A stretch of DNA of 64,000 nt from Euclidia mi. Its lineage: Eukaryota; Arthropoda; Insecta; Lepidoptera; Erebidae. Both the position numbers and the translations under genes were made by a program. Within the stretch, counting starts at the first letter, position 1. Every line of letters begins with the position of its first letter. The stretch spans positions 71,261,688 through 71,325,687 of the forward strand of contig OX123196.2 in the NCBI GenBank assembly GCA_944739405.2, read 5' to 3'. The notes below the pieces were generated by a model. That model did no database searches. It was not told the DNA's origin and saw only the letters and a program-made list of their open reading frames with translations. Of this stretch, positions 11,106-24,600 are shown piece by piece.

Positions 11106-11589
11106 ATTGTCCCGGTTACGATACAAGTCCCTCGACCTTGAACCCCGGGGTCCGTATACCTAATCATCTAAACCAAATTCGTGAACGGAAGATACTAACA
11201 TCCTTAAGTTCACGGCTCGTTTCTTATCAAACATCACGGGAGCAATTGAACAATCTGGCACACAGCGTCATATACCTGCACATACGTTATATACCTGCTC
11301 ACGTATGGATGCTACAGTCCCACGTCCGTTCCACTTAATCATTTAGAAGGTCGGGATACTCTGATTGAACGATCTACTACTGAGATTCTTGCTTTAATAG
11401 GATGTACTTATGTAGCTTTAGAAACATTGAAATGCATTTAGTGTATACCGGTCTTTGCCGGCGACCTAACCCTTTCGCAGGAATCATACAATTTTTTGGT
11501 GAAAATCGTTCAAAAATCCGTTCAGTAGTTTTTGAGTTAATCGTATTCATACGGACAGGTATAATGGCGACTTCATTTTATAATGTTTA

Positions 11590-11810
11590 CTAGAGGATGC
11601 CCGCAGTTACACCCGCATTATTTAAGGCTTACTGATCCACTCCCGTCACTCATAGCGTGATGTTAGGTATATAGCCTATAGCCTTCCTTGATAAATGGGC
11701 TATCTAACAGTGAAAGAATTTTTCAAATCAGACCAGTTCTTGAGATTAGCGCGTTCAACCAAGCAAACAAACAAACTTTTCACCTTTATATATTAGTATA
11801 AGATTACAGT
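11590..11810 (+). repeat. Interspersed repeat, family I
   Basis: Starts CTAGAGGATGCCCGCAG; has TATAGCCTATAGCCTTCCTT, GATAAATGGGCTATCTAACA and GAGATTAGCGCGTTCAA; ends in an (AAAC)n stretch and TATATTAGTATAAGAT. Copies are at 37435-37660 (minus), 42485-42625, 52115-52320, and a long form with a tandem array at 23715-25345. Confidence 0.75.
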
Positions 11811-11861
11811 CAGATAGACGTCATTAGCTGTTGCTCGCATTCGCCACAATCGCAATAACTT

Positions 11862-12065
11862 TTTTTAAAGATAACTCCCGCATTAGGACTACATCCTGTG
11901 TCGCGGGGGACTTTACAAACATACAACTATCGGACATAATGAACACCCAGACTCGAAACAACAATTTATGAATCACACAAAGTGTTGTCTCGTGTGGGAA
12001 TCAAACCCACAGCACTCGGCGCAGTGTCAAGCGGCAAGGCGGCTGATATTGATTTCACGAACATC
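11862..12065 (-). mobile_element. tRNA-like SINE, family E
   Basis: On the minus strand the head includes AGTGCTGTGGGTTTGATTCC and the body GTCTGGGTGTTCATTATGTC and CCCCGCGACACAGGATGTAG. This is the most complete uninterrupted copy here and shows where the LINE at 55490-56852 entered another copy. Confidence 0.75.
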
Positions 12066-12274
12066 AAATGTCAAAACAACAGTGAGCTGTTGAACCTTCT
12101 ACATTACCAACGATTTTGTTGACGTTCATAAGCGTCACATGGTAACCTCAGTGACATTGTTTGGTCGCGGGCAGCGGTTGGATGCGCACGGCTCAAAGAT
12201 GCTCTGTGAGGGAAGCCTTGCGGGAGATCTATGCTCGGCAGTTGACGTTTCTAATCTAAAACTAAATCGACGTA

Positions 12275-12468
12275 AAGTCACAGTACCTAAACTGTTGCGT
12301 TTCGTTCGGTGAGTGCTTCTTCCTCATCCTATCCCTTTTCCCAACCCCAAGGGGCGGCAACGCACTGGTGACTCCTGTGGTGTTGCTTGTGTCCATGGGC
12401 GGCGGTAATTGCTTACCATCAGGCGATTCGTCTGCTCGTTTGCCGCCTATTACTATAAAAACACTATT
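12275..12468 (+). repeat. Short interspersed repeat, family F
   Basis: Contains TTTCGTTCGGTGAGTGCT, CCCCAAGGGGCGGCAACGCA, TTGTGTCCATGGGCGGCGG and the terminal TTTGCCGCCTATTACTATAA. It ends about 45 bp before the first recognised splice acceptor of the plus-strand gene. Confidence 0.8.
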
Positions 12469-12513
12469 GCGTCTGTTATCTTCAACATAAAACCCTAAGT
12501 CTTTTTGTTCCAG

Positions 12514-12691
12514 TGACAAAATCTAGTCATCATGACGGTGAAGAAGCGGGTGTCGGACCTGACGAGCCTGGAGCGGTTCAACATGTACTACAAGGAGAAG
12601 GAGCCGCCCCTCAGTGGCGCGCAGAAGTTCAAGCGCTTCGTATGGAACCCCAAGACCAGGCAGTTCTGTGGAAGGACTGGAACGAGCTGGT
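12514..12691 (+). CDS. nrv: Beta-subunit gene (plus), exon with start codon
   Basis: The acceptor TTTTTGTTCCAG ends at 12513, 18 nt of 5' UTR follow, and the ATG is at 12532. It encodes residues 1-53 plus one base (intracellular domain; ends GRTGTSW). The donor is GTGAGT at 12692. Confidence 0.93.
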
Positions 12692-15600
12692 GTGAGTACA
12701 CTGTAATATTTTATTGTAACGCTAACACCAAGACTTGGCTTGCCTTTCGTAATAGATCGGAAAAGGTAAGCAACGCTTGCACGGGCCATCACTTGGATGG
12801 ATGACCTCGTTTTACATTAGAACGTTACCGTGTTTGGGACGACACGTAAAACTTTTGCACCAGTTCGTGTCCCAGGACAGGAAGCGTTAGGGCGCGTTAC
12901 CACTAGGTCGTTAATTCATCGTTGGACGACTGTCGTCTCTTGCTGTTCCCATTAATACGATTGTTTGTCGTCAACATTTTTTATCTTTTAGCGACTGTCG
13001 TATCTAGCTGTTCCCATTGGATCGCGACGACATTTTATCGTTTCACGACAGTCGCTTTGTCGTTTACACATCATTAGCAAGCTAGAAATCTACAGTCAAA
13101 TCAAGGGAAAGAAGAGAAATCACGTGTAAACGACGAGACGATATTTTTATAGTGGCTACGATAGATTTGTGGTAACGTTTTAGTCGTAACGATTTTTTAT
13201 CGTCACGACGTTACGCCTGTCATGCTAGCCGTTCCCACTATCACGATAATCTGTTGTCACTGCAATGTCGTAGACGACGTAAATCGTGTCGTTCTATATG
13301 TGAACACTCCCATTTAAACATATAAGCCACGACACTTAAAACTACACGATTATCTGTCGTCACGACAAAGTGGGAACACGCCCTTAGGCAATGTCGGAGG
13401 CCTTCGGGTGGTCTGAAATCTCCCACACGAAAGGTGGTCGCACACTCACACGAATAAGAACATAACATAACATTTCTTCAAGCCTTTTATCCCTCCCCCA
13501 TTATGGGGTGGTAGGCAGAGGTGTAATACACACTTCGCCAGTTATGTTTCGGTCCCAATGTAATAGGGGCGAGCCTATTGTCATCTAACGATTTTAAACA
13601 TTACCATTTATAAGCACACATAACTTCGAGAAGTCAGAGTTGTGTGCCTGGGGTAATTGAGGATCGAACCAGAGACCACCGTGTCAGCAGTCCTTTACGT
13701 AAAACATAGTAAAATTGTAAGTACACTAAAATATTGTATTGTAACCCTCATAGCGAGACTTAGCATGCCAATCGTAACAGATCGGCAAAGTTAAACATCG
13801 CTTGCACAGGTCACCACTTGGATGGGTGACCGCGAGTGACATGTATATCAGAAAGCCTACCGTGTTTTAGAGGGCACATAAAACTGTCGGTCTCTTATTC
13901 TGTGTCAGCGGCCTTCGGGCGGTCTGAAAACTTTGACACCAGAGTTGGCCATTTTAGTATTATTGGTAGCAGGGCCTGATTTGATGATAAACGGTAACAT
14001 TGGAGTATTACGCCCACGCCTGGGTGGGAGTCGGTTACCGCAACAAATACTCGCACATGTCACCTTACAGCATTCTAACTATCGCGACACACAAAAATCT
14101 CACTATAATTTTGCTTCGTTGCGACGCGTAAGGAGGACTAAAAATTAATAAACACACTTATTATTTAACTAGCTTTTGCCCGCTGCTTCGCGGAAATTTC
14201 GCTTAGATAAAATGTTTTGTACAAACTCCCTTATAAGGGACTATCAAGGAACATACATGCCAAATTTCACCTTGTTGCGCCCAGTAATTTCGCTGTAGCG
14301 TGTCTCGCAGTCAGTCAGTAACGCAAGGATTTTATACATACAGATTAGTCTAATTAGTCTAGTACATATGAACACTGGTAATTTCCTTTTAAACAGTTGC
14401 CGTGTCATAGAGCTGCTTAGCTACCGGATATGATTTGTGTCCCTAAAACTGGAGTAGTAACATTCTTATACACTATACTATTCTTTTTTTTATATAAAAT
14501 TAGGCGGCAAACGAGCAGACGGATCGCCTGATGGTAAGCAATTACGGCCGCCCATGGACAGAAAGCAACACCACAGGAGTCACAAGTGCGTTGCCGCCCC
14601 TTGGGGTTGGGAAAAGGGACAGGAGGAGGAATGGGATGAAGGAGAAGGAATAGGGGATGGGCCTCCGGCACTCTCACTCACCGAATGAAACGCAACAGTT
14701 TGGGTACTGTTACTTTACGTCGATTTTCTGTGAGAGGGTAGTACCCCGGTCGAGTCGGCCCATTCGTGCTGAAATCAGCGAGGCTCTACTACCTGGAATT
14801 CTATTCTATTACGTAGCTAAAATATATCTCTCGGATTGACTTGTTTGTCTTGAATAGCCTATGGTCTACTAGTTAGTGTCCCAAATCTGCCGACCTTGGG
14901 ATTCTTGGTGGAAATTTTGGACGCAACCAGCAATGACAATGATGTGATTAGTTTGAAAAACGCTTGATAAGCCTTCTTTATCTTGTAATAAAAGCATAAG
15001 CCCTTCCAATCTCTTAATATGAGGTAACAATATGAGTACTCGCACCGTGTACCGGAAGCCCCTATTTATCTATCTATCGTCACGCTTGTCTCCTATTGGG
15101 GTAGGCAGAGACTATCTGACATTCATGAACCTCCTCATCGCCGGTTATGGGCACTTTTAATATGGCCCTTTTTTAGTACGTCACTTATTTGGTCTGCGTA
15201 CGTCCGTCTTGGGCGTCCCCTACCAACATCTCCATTCATTCTTACACGATACACTTCTTTCGTATTTCTTCTTTCATCCATCCGTTCCAAATGTCCAAAC
15301 CATCGCAACATTCCTTTTTTCAATTCTTGTCAGTACATCTGCTTTTAGACCACACTTCTCTCGTATCACACTGTTTTTCACTTTATCTATCAGCCTTACT
15401 CGGAAGGCCCATAGTGCAAATCTTGGATGCAACCAGTAAGTACAACCTTAGAAAGACGATAATGTATTTACTTAATGAGCCTGCCTAATCTTGTAATAAG
15501 AGCGTAAGCCCTTCCAAACTCCTAAAATGAGGTAACATCATGAGTCAAACTCACTCACAAGCACCGGCGACTAACGTTCATAAAGACGGTTCACCGGATG

Positions 15601-18600
15601 CGGCGGCCGCTCATTGGCACAATGAGATCATTGCAGCATCCTGCCCGACCTCTTGTTAGGTTACTCGTTACAACCGGACCCAAACCGGCGTGCTCGCTTC
15701 TTGTTGCCAGCTATTTGGTTCATAGGTTTTGTTGTAAATTTGTGGATTTGCATAGCAACAATATTTTTGGTAACATGGATAATTTTGCATGGGATATTTG
15801 CAAAAGAAAGATTTTCTAACCTTATATATGAAATCATTTAAAGGCCTTGCCACACGGCACAATTTTACGTCCAACTTGACTAAATCACTTGATGAAATCG
15901 TGACGTGTAGACGGCAGGCGTCCAACTCAAGTTCATCGGGTGGGCGGTACCACCAGATTTTAACCGATCGGGTGGACGGAATGAAAATCAGTGATTTGAT
16001 TGTGTTGTGTAGACGGGCAAAGCCAATTCGATTGTGGAGATGTACCATTTGGCCATACATTATGGGCCTGGCACGGCCAAACACAACACCATGTGTGTTT
16101 TGAAGATAAATGACTACTCTATTAACCTGTATAATTTCTTTTTAAATAACTTTTGGTGGAAATAAGATACGAGATATTTGAAATGGAAATTATTCCGCAA
16201 CTAAATATACCTTAAAATTGAATTTTAACATAAATATAATACCTAGATGTAAATAAAAGTATGTCTTTGCGTCTTAAAGAACAAAAACTACATAAAGAGT
16301 GGCCAATAATAATGAATAATCACCTGTGTACTAGGGAACCTCGTACTATGTATACTCGTCCAAAAAAGCTAACCACAATCACAAACACCGCTGCATATTC
16401 TTAGCATGGGTAGAAGGTACTGATCATTATTATTGAATTTATATTCAATTACATTACATTAAAACCGTACGAAAACACCAATAAATCAGAACAAAATATT
16501 TACGATACACAGTAGCAACACGAATGACATAACAGATAAAAAAAGTGTTGCAAATGGTTTGAAAAAATATTTCTACTATCGATTAAGAAACAAAACGATT
16601 TTTACCGATTAATAATTATGGAATGTATAATAAATTATATATTTCTTGATTCTTTTTACAAATATACTTATAAAGTAAATAAAATATATTGTTTTCTAAT
16701 ATAGTAATAAAAATATTATTTCCTTAAAACATTTTCTGCCTACCATACTTCATTTTATTTTTAATGCTGGCAACATAAGACATTCATCCGCTATTACCAT
16801 AGCTTATTCAAAATAATTAATCTTTAAAAACTAAATTCTTTCACCGATACTCTATCAAGAAACAAAAACGATGTAAAAATTTTAAAAATTATATGTTTAA
16901 TTTCAACGATTAACAACTTTCTGGCCGCTACAGGCCGTATTTGGTCTTTCTCCTTTGATCAGTGGTAAAATTGTGCCGTGTGGCAAGACCTTAAGATGAC
17001 ATGTCATATTGCTATTCTAGATTTGATCGAAGCGATTCTTGCACTAAGAGTAAATTCTATGGGTAGGTATCGTAGATTTTACAAAGAACAACCAGATTTC
17101 CAAACATTGTAGATACTGTAGTAACCTGATGATTTTTTTATAATGATTGATTAGTAATAACATTTACCCTTGTGGACTAATACCTAGCAGTTTTTTACCA
17201 GTAACAATTATACACACGTGAGTTATCACGATACGAGATTAGTGGCTCATCTCTACTTTCTCTTTACTCTCACAAGATTCGCATCTCATAATATTAAGGA
17301 AATTGATAAGTCACGGAGGAAAACATCTTTCAAAATTTTGGATGCATGTACCCAAGTCTCACTCTTTGATGGAAATACTTTGGAATTTCAAAGAGAGATT
17401 CTAGAGTAACCCCGCTTTAGACCATAGTTCTACCCGAATAGTCAATTATTAGTCGGTACAAACGTAACGTCACGTAGGTATGATAGGCTGACTGTTAAAT
17501 TGGACAGTTAGCAATGACCTTCAGTATTGTTAAGGATCTGGGCGCTGTTGTCAAGCTTGTAGTTTCTTCGCGTAGGCCCACATCTCAGATCAGAGGGATC
17601 TGAGGCCCATACAAACCCAAACATTATATTATTTGGATTTGCATGCTATAAAATTGTTACTCATATTTCTTTTTTATTTTATAGCCACACGCCTGTATCC
17701 CCGAAGGGGTAGGCAGAGGTGTAAATATTACACCCACATTTCGCCATGAATTTTTAGGTGCCACGTAATGGGGGCGAGCCTATTGCCGTTACCGGGCACT
17801 TCACCAGACTCCGGGCTGCTACTGAGTATCCGGAAAAACCCAGTAACACTTTTGTCCGACCCGGGAATCGAACCTGGGACCTCCTATCAGCAGTCGCAAA
17901 CGCTATCCACTGGACCATGGAGGCAGTCGGGACTTATATTTAATCTACTTTTAAAAGTTATTGTGAAATTACGAGTCATCATAGACACGATTTAAAAAAT
18001 TACAAGCCAGCGAACTAAGTAGAAGACGCAAGTTTAATCCGTTTCTAAAAAAATGTGCGAGCATTATAAAGATCCCTATTCCCTTGAAATTAAACTACAG
18101 TTTACGGATTTTATCGCGATGAGAATTCATGTCAGTCTGCCGTGAACATGAATTCTGTAAAGAATTCGAAACGTCGGCTAGTAATAAATTAAAAATATAG
18201 TTTCTAGATCATTAGTTTCAAATGTAATAACTTAGTGAAACCAATACATCGCGATAAAATCCGTAAACTGTAGTTTAATTTCAATGTGTAACATTCGCGT
18301 AAACCCAAGAAGATACTATCCCTATTCCCTATCTTGGTATGTCTAATTAGTCATATTTATGATTGTAACTAGCGAACTTTAAAGTAAATGCCATGTTGTT
18401 TTCACGAAATAGTTTTAATAGACGACTACGACAAAAACCTTATCATCTTTTTTCTGCTCCTAAGATACTAGAAACTTAATCAAATTTTTAAGTTAAACCA
18501 ATGAAATATTGTAAGACACGGACAGTCTTTAATTGGCCGAACTGATATATATCGCTTATACCTAAATACTTATATCGTAAGTATAAGTATAACCATAGTA

Positions 18601-21600
18601 TGTTATAACACTTATAACTAATTTAACGACACGAATGTTGGCAATTTCTGCTTGGGGGACACGTAGATCTACAAATATTTTTCTTATCAACACGTGAAGA
18701 CAAAAATTCTCATTCTCAGGGATCCGTACCTAAAAGGTAAAAAAACGGGACCCTATTACTAAGCCTCCGCTGTCTGTCTGTCTGTCACCAGGCTGCATGT
18801 CATAAACCGTGATAGCTAGAAAGCTGAAAGTTTCACAAATTATGTATTTCGGTTGCCGCTATAACAACTAATACTAAAAAAATGAAAATATTAAGGGGGA
18901 GCTCGCATACAATAAACGTGTTTTTTTTCGAATTTTTGCTCAAAATTACTAACGGTAACTGGTAGACGCTTAAATACAGAATATGTAGTTGTTTATACCT
19001 TTCAAAATAAGTAATTAAATTACAAAAAAATAAATAATAAAGGGGGCTCCCATACAACAAAGGTAATTTTTAAGCAATTTGTTACTCGATCTTAATAAAC
19101 AGGTAGACACTTAAAAATTATTTAAGTGTACATACAACAAACGTGGTTTTCATTTATAGAGATGGTACGGAACCCTTCGTGCGCAAGTTCGACTCGCACT
19201 TACCCAATTTTTTCTTTAATGGAGACTTCGTTTAAATATTTCAGTCCTGAGTGAAAGTATAACTAATCTAATAAACCTTTTCAATTCCAGACAAGATAGC
19301 GCTATTCTACTTCATCTTCTACGCCGCGCTGGCTATCCTGGTGGCGATCTGCATGTGGACCTTCCTACAGCTCCTGGACTCCCGCCAGCCGAAGTGGCAG
19401 CTGGAGAGCAGCATCATCGGCACCAACCCCGGGCTGGGCTTCCGACCCATGCCGCCAGAGGTCGCCAGCAGCGTCATCTGGTACAAGGGCAATGATCCAG
19501 GCAATTATCAGTTCTGGGTGAAGGAGTTGTCGAAATTTTTGACAGGTTAGTTGTAACTTATGCTTGTGCTAGATTCCGCTGGTTGCACCTGCGTAGGGTT
19601 CACCTATCCCCACAAAAGATAGCCTATGTATTATTATATGCGGCGACGACCGCAATTGTTAGCTATACCGGGAGCCAGAACAAATCTTATGGCTAAAACA
19701 CCACTGGTGCATACCATCCACATTTTTAATAAGTTACACGAAAGAACAGATGATAGTAATACAAAAGTACCCTGTGAACAGATGTATTTGTCAGTAATGT
19801 GAGTGAAGTCGCAATGATTTTATTAAATATTGTTATAATTGTATGTTAGTGTATACATGCCACACTATCGCATTAGGTTTAAATCCTGAAATGATAGATG
19901 TTAAGGAATATTCAATAAATAAATAAATTATTATTGTGATGTAAATATGTATAAGCTGTATTATTGCGAAGCTTCATCAAAATCCGCTTAGTAGTTTTTG
20001 CGTGAAAGAATAACATAGCAACATCCATTCATCCATCTTCACATAAATTCACTTTTATTATGTCATCATAATCGTAGTTAGTAAGTTTTTGGAAATTGAT
20101 GATTGCTTTATTAATCGTTTTTGATTTGTCTGTAGTTATACTTACTTATCTTATTATAGGTGTTTTGTATCCTTTGCACCAAAAACACCAGTTATCTTTT
20201 TAAGATTTTTCTGGTTGCCGATACAATTGGTAAATCGTGAAGCTTAATTGTATCCCTAGCTTTAGATCATATTTGGAAACAGGACCGAATGATGCATAAT
20301 GCAAATTGGAATATCGTATCCAAAATATGTACTGGCAATCAAAATATTTGCATAATCTATGAACAGTTTTGAAAACAGTTTTATCGACTTGCGAATAATA
20401 GAGATGATTGTCTTGGTCTGGGTGTTTCTATGTATAATACCTATGTATGTATTTACAAAAAAAAGTATATATGTATGTTTAACCATTATCTAGTACCCAT
20501 AACACAAGCTCTGCTTAGCTTGGGACTAGATGGTGCGGTGTGTATGTTGTAGAATATTATTATTATTATAACTTAATATTATAGTAAGGTATACTTGCTC
20601 CCCGTCTCAAATATCCTCCCAGAATCATAACAAAATGCCGTCATATAAAATAGTAGGTCGGGTCGAACGTCATTCTTGCTGAAAGGGTCTTCATTTCCTC
20701 AATATCGCGATAATATTTATATTTTTTCTGAATAGGCTGCTATTCCTTTTTCTGTAGTTGTTTATCTCAAGCACTTAAAGAGAGAAAACATTTGTATACC
20801 CAAATTTGCGGCTTTACTTGAAGGTATATTTATTTTGTAGAGTATATTTTAGAAGGAAATAATAAAAATCATTGACAATCAGAGGAACATGTTGTATATA
20901 TGTTACCGTACAAGCCCGAAGTACGGTCAATCTTAAAATTTCCCAGTAAGGCCTCCCTCACATTGGTCATGAGCGTTCCTCGAGCGTACGCTCCTCGAGG
21001 AACGCTCATGACCAATGTGAGGGAGGCCTTACTTCGTACGCTCGGCTTCCATTCGGCGTGCGCCCGGCGTTCACTTTGGCGGGTTTTCCTGTCACGCTGA
21101 TCGCACGCCGACGGTCCGCGCTGATGTGTCAATATGTATGAAGTACTTCTAGCGTTTTTGAGTCGCGCTGGCCGCTCAGCGCTGTCGGCCGTCAGCGCTG
21201 AGTTATTACTTCATACATATTGACATTATTGACGCATCAGCGCGGACCGTCGGCGTGCGATCAGCGTGACAGGAAAACCCGCCTTTGAACACAGAGTGAA
21301 CGCCGAGCGCACGCTGGGCGTACGCTCGAGGAACGCTGACGCCCAATGTGAGGATGGCCTAAATCCTATGATTTACCAGCATGAGTTAGTAAATGTCCGA
21401 ATTAAAAAAAATAAGTTGACGGAGCCTTGCCTTAGCAGGGCTCCTGTTTTTGGGTTAAGTGTCACAAGAGAACTAAACATTACCTAGTTACTTGAGTTCC
21501 AGTCTCACTTACTAACAACTTACTGATGAAAATAATGTCTTTTGGATTTACTGGTAAATCTTAAGATTTACTGCACTTCGGGCTTATACAGTAACATATA

Positions 21601-24600
21601 CATTTTAAAAAAAGCTAGTCAGGCTCAAATCATACTCCGTACTATATCCTTGAGAAACTCAGCTTTGCGACCGTGGTTTTACCAATTAATTATCAATTCT
21701 TTAGTGTACTTTCTTTTTACCAACTCTTTCATATAGACTTGATGTTAAACTACAAACGGACGAACGGAAAGACATTTCTAATGACATTCTAAAATACCGG
21801 GGCTTCCAACATTATCTCAAGCCAGAATAGAAAATGTCTTGGTATAATAGACTACATAATATAAAAAATATAACCCATCGCGATGTCCTACTATGGCAAG
21901 AGAAATGATATTTTATTCAACTCGAGCATTGATATAGAAACCACACTCATCTAGGCACAGTCCACAGATGAAAATATATTATCTCTAGTCTCCCAACATT
22001 ACTAGCCCTAATATTTAATCTTCCCTAGTGTACAAGCGAGACGGCAAGAAAGCCGGCGCCAGCCAGAACATCCACAGCTGCGATTTCAAGCTCCCCGCGC
22101 CCGCCGGCAAGGTCTGCGACGTGGACATCAGTGCCTGGGGACCCTGCGTCGAAGACAACCACTTCGCCTACCAGAAGTCCACTCCCTGCGTCTTCCTCAA
22201 ACTGAACAAGATCTTCGGGTGGAAGCCAGCATTCTATAACAGCTCGGATAGTCTCCCGTCAGAGATGCCTGATGATTTGAAGGAGCACATCAGGAATATG
22301 ACGGCGTATGATAAGAATTATGTAAGTGAGATAGTAAATATGTAAAAATCTAGGATATTTCCCAATGATTTTCCTTAAATAATTTTAAGTCAATAAAAAA
22401 ACGATTGATAAAATATATCGATGTCAGTACCCATATTTCTTGATATTTTCTATGTTTTCGGGCAGGCTCTTTGGAGCTGGCATACCTAGTACATAAGGTT
22501 ACTCTTGATCTAGCTGCTGCTTAGCGAAAATCTTCTTTCAGATAAATTGCCCACCGTGATGTCATGTTACTCTGTATCTAGCTTATTATCAACTTATAAT
22601 CTCTTCCAGCTAAACATGGTGTGGGTATCATGCCAAGGCGAGAACCCAGCCGACAGAGAAAACCTGGGCCCTATCCAGTACATGCCGTATCGAGGCTTCC
22701 CGGGGTATTACTTCCCTTTCACCAACCAGGAGGGCTACCTCAGCCCGCTTGTGGCTGTGCACTTACAGAGGCCTAAGAGTGAGTGTGCTTATAATAGATA
22801 TAAACACATATTTATTGAGATTGGTGTAATATTACACCTCTGCCTACCCCTACGGGGATACAGGATACAGGCTACGGGGATACAGGTGAGTCTATAAAAA
22901 AACAAATCTAAAGTTTTGGTCTCTGCCAAAACGTCTACGTAATTTCGTGCTTCAATGAGGGTCTTCCAAGGAGCAATTCTGAAATGACGCTCACTATGCG
23001 GTAGCACTGAGGCATCAGGTCCAGAAACCTGTCAGAAGTGTCGAAGTCCCTATATTTTTATTCGTCTGTGTTTGTTCGTATCATGTGTGTGTACGCGTCT
23101 ATACATATCTGACGTTAGTTTGGACCTGACCTGGGACCTGACGCATACGAAGCGCCGTCTGGTGGCAGAAGAAATTTCAAACACCCTCATTAAGAAGATA
23201 GCAGATCTGAATCGAACCTTTTATTAAAAATTGTGTCTCACGGCTCACGGCAGTCACGGCACTTAAACAGAACAATATTTTGTCATTTTGTTTTAAGTTT
23301 ACAAGTTACAAGGTAACGTAGTCATCGGTGTTCTCAGTATAAAACTTAAATAAAATTTGAGAGTGTTCTATTGAGTTTGAACAGAATAATAGGAAATATG
23401 CATGCTTTTTTTTATTGTTGCTATCGTTCATTTAGGTTAATATGATACCTTAAAAAAGCATATTAGTCGTGGAGAAGTCAACATTTATTTTAAATTAACT
23501 ATTGGAAATTACAATGACATAACGCTAGTTTAAACAACCCCAATTTTTGTGGTTACATCATGACGTCAGCGTTCGCAACTCTGTCAAATGTCTGGCACTG
23601 TTTAGACACTTTTGACAAATCCTCTGCGAACCGTGTCGTCACTTTGGGGTCTAGCCAATAGCGTCGCGTTTCGACATTTTAAATTTCGCTGGTAAATTTT
23701 CCAACTTTTATTAATTAACTAGCTGACCCAGCGAACTCCGTATCGCCTTTTTAAGAGTTTTTATTGAATTCCATTTTTTCCAAGCCCCTTTTCTAAAGTA
23801 ACCACTGACTTAGCGCTTAATCTCTTATCATTTCAGGGTCTATAAATGATGCAAATCAAACATAGATTTTTATATAATATTGAATTGCCCATTCCTTAAA
23901 ATATCGGAGACGATACCCATATCGACTTTAAAAAAAATCCCGTCCGCCATCTTTAATTTCCTATCCGCCATCTTTGATCACGAAATAGATGTTTTATTTG
24001 GATTCACTATCCCTTAAATCATCAGAGACGATACCCATATTGATTTTTAATTTTTTCCCATCCGCCATCTTTGATTTCCCATCCGCCATCTTGAATCACG
24101 ACATAGATGTTGTATTTGGATTCCCCATCCCTTTAAACATCGGAGACGATACCCATATTGATTTCTAAAAAAATCGCAACCGCCATCTTTGATCACGAAA
24201 AAGATGGTGTTTTTGAATTTCCCATTGCTTAAAATATCGGAGACGATACCCATATCGACTTTAAAAAAAATCCCGTTCGCCATCTTTGCTTTCCTATCCG
24301 CCATCTTTGATCACGAAATAGATGTTGTATTTAGATTCGCCATCCCTTAAAACATCGGAGACGATAACCATATTGATTTTTTAAAACTTTCCCATCCGCC
24401 ATCTTTGATTTCTCATCCGCCATCTTTGATCACGATTTAGATGTTGGATTTGGATTCCCCATCCCTTTAAATACTGGAGTTGATACCCATATTGATTTAA
24501 AAAAAAATCACATCCGCCATCTTTGATCACAAAATAGATGGTGGTTTTGAATTCTCCATTCCTTAAAATATCGGAGACGATACCCATATCGACTTTAAAA

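Noticed and set aside
12700..13955. 5S rRNA genes
   Set aside because: Only the internal promoter-like part matches 5S; the sequence then enters a shared SINE body, and copies are dispersed.
15668..16084. 138-codon minus frame
   Set aside because: It crosses the left boundary of the Harbinger-like element and has no domain.
20869..21132. Overlapping frames on both strands
   Set aside because: Created by the palindromic MITE arms; the two strands encode nearly the same peptide.
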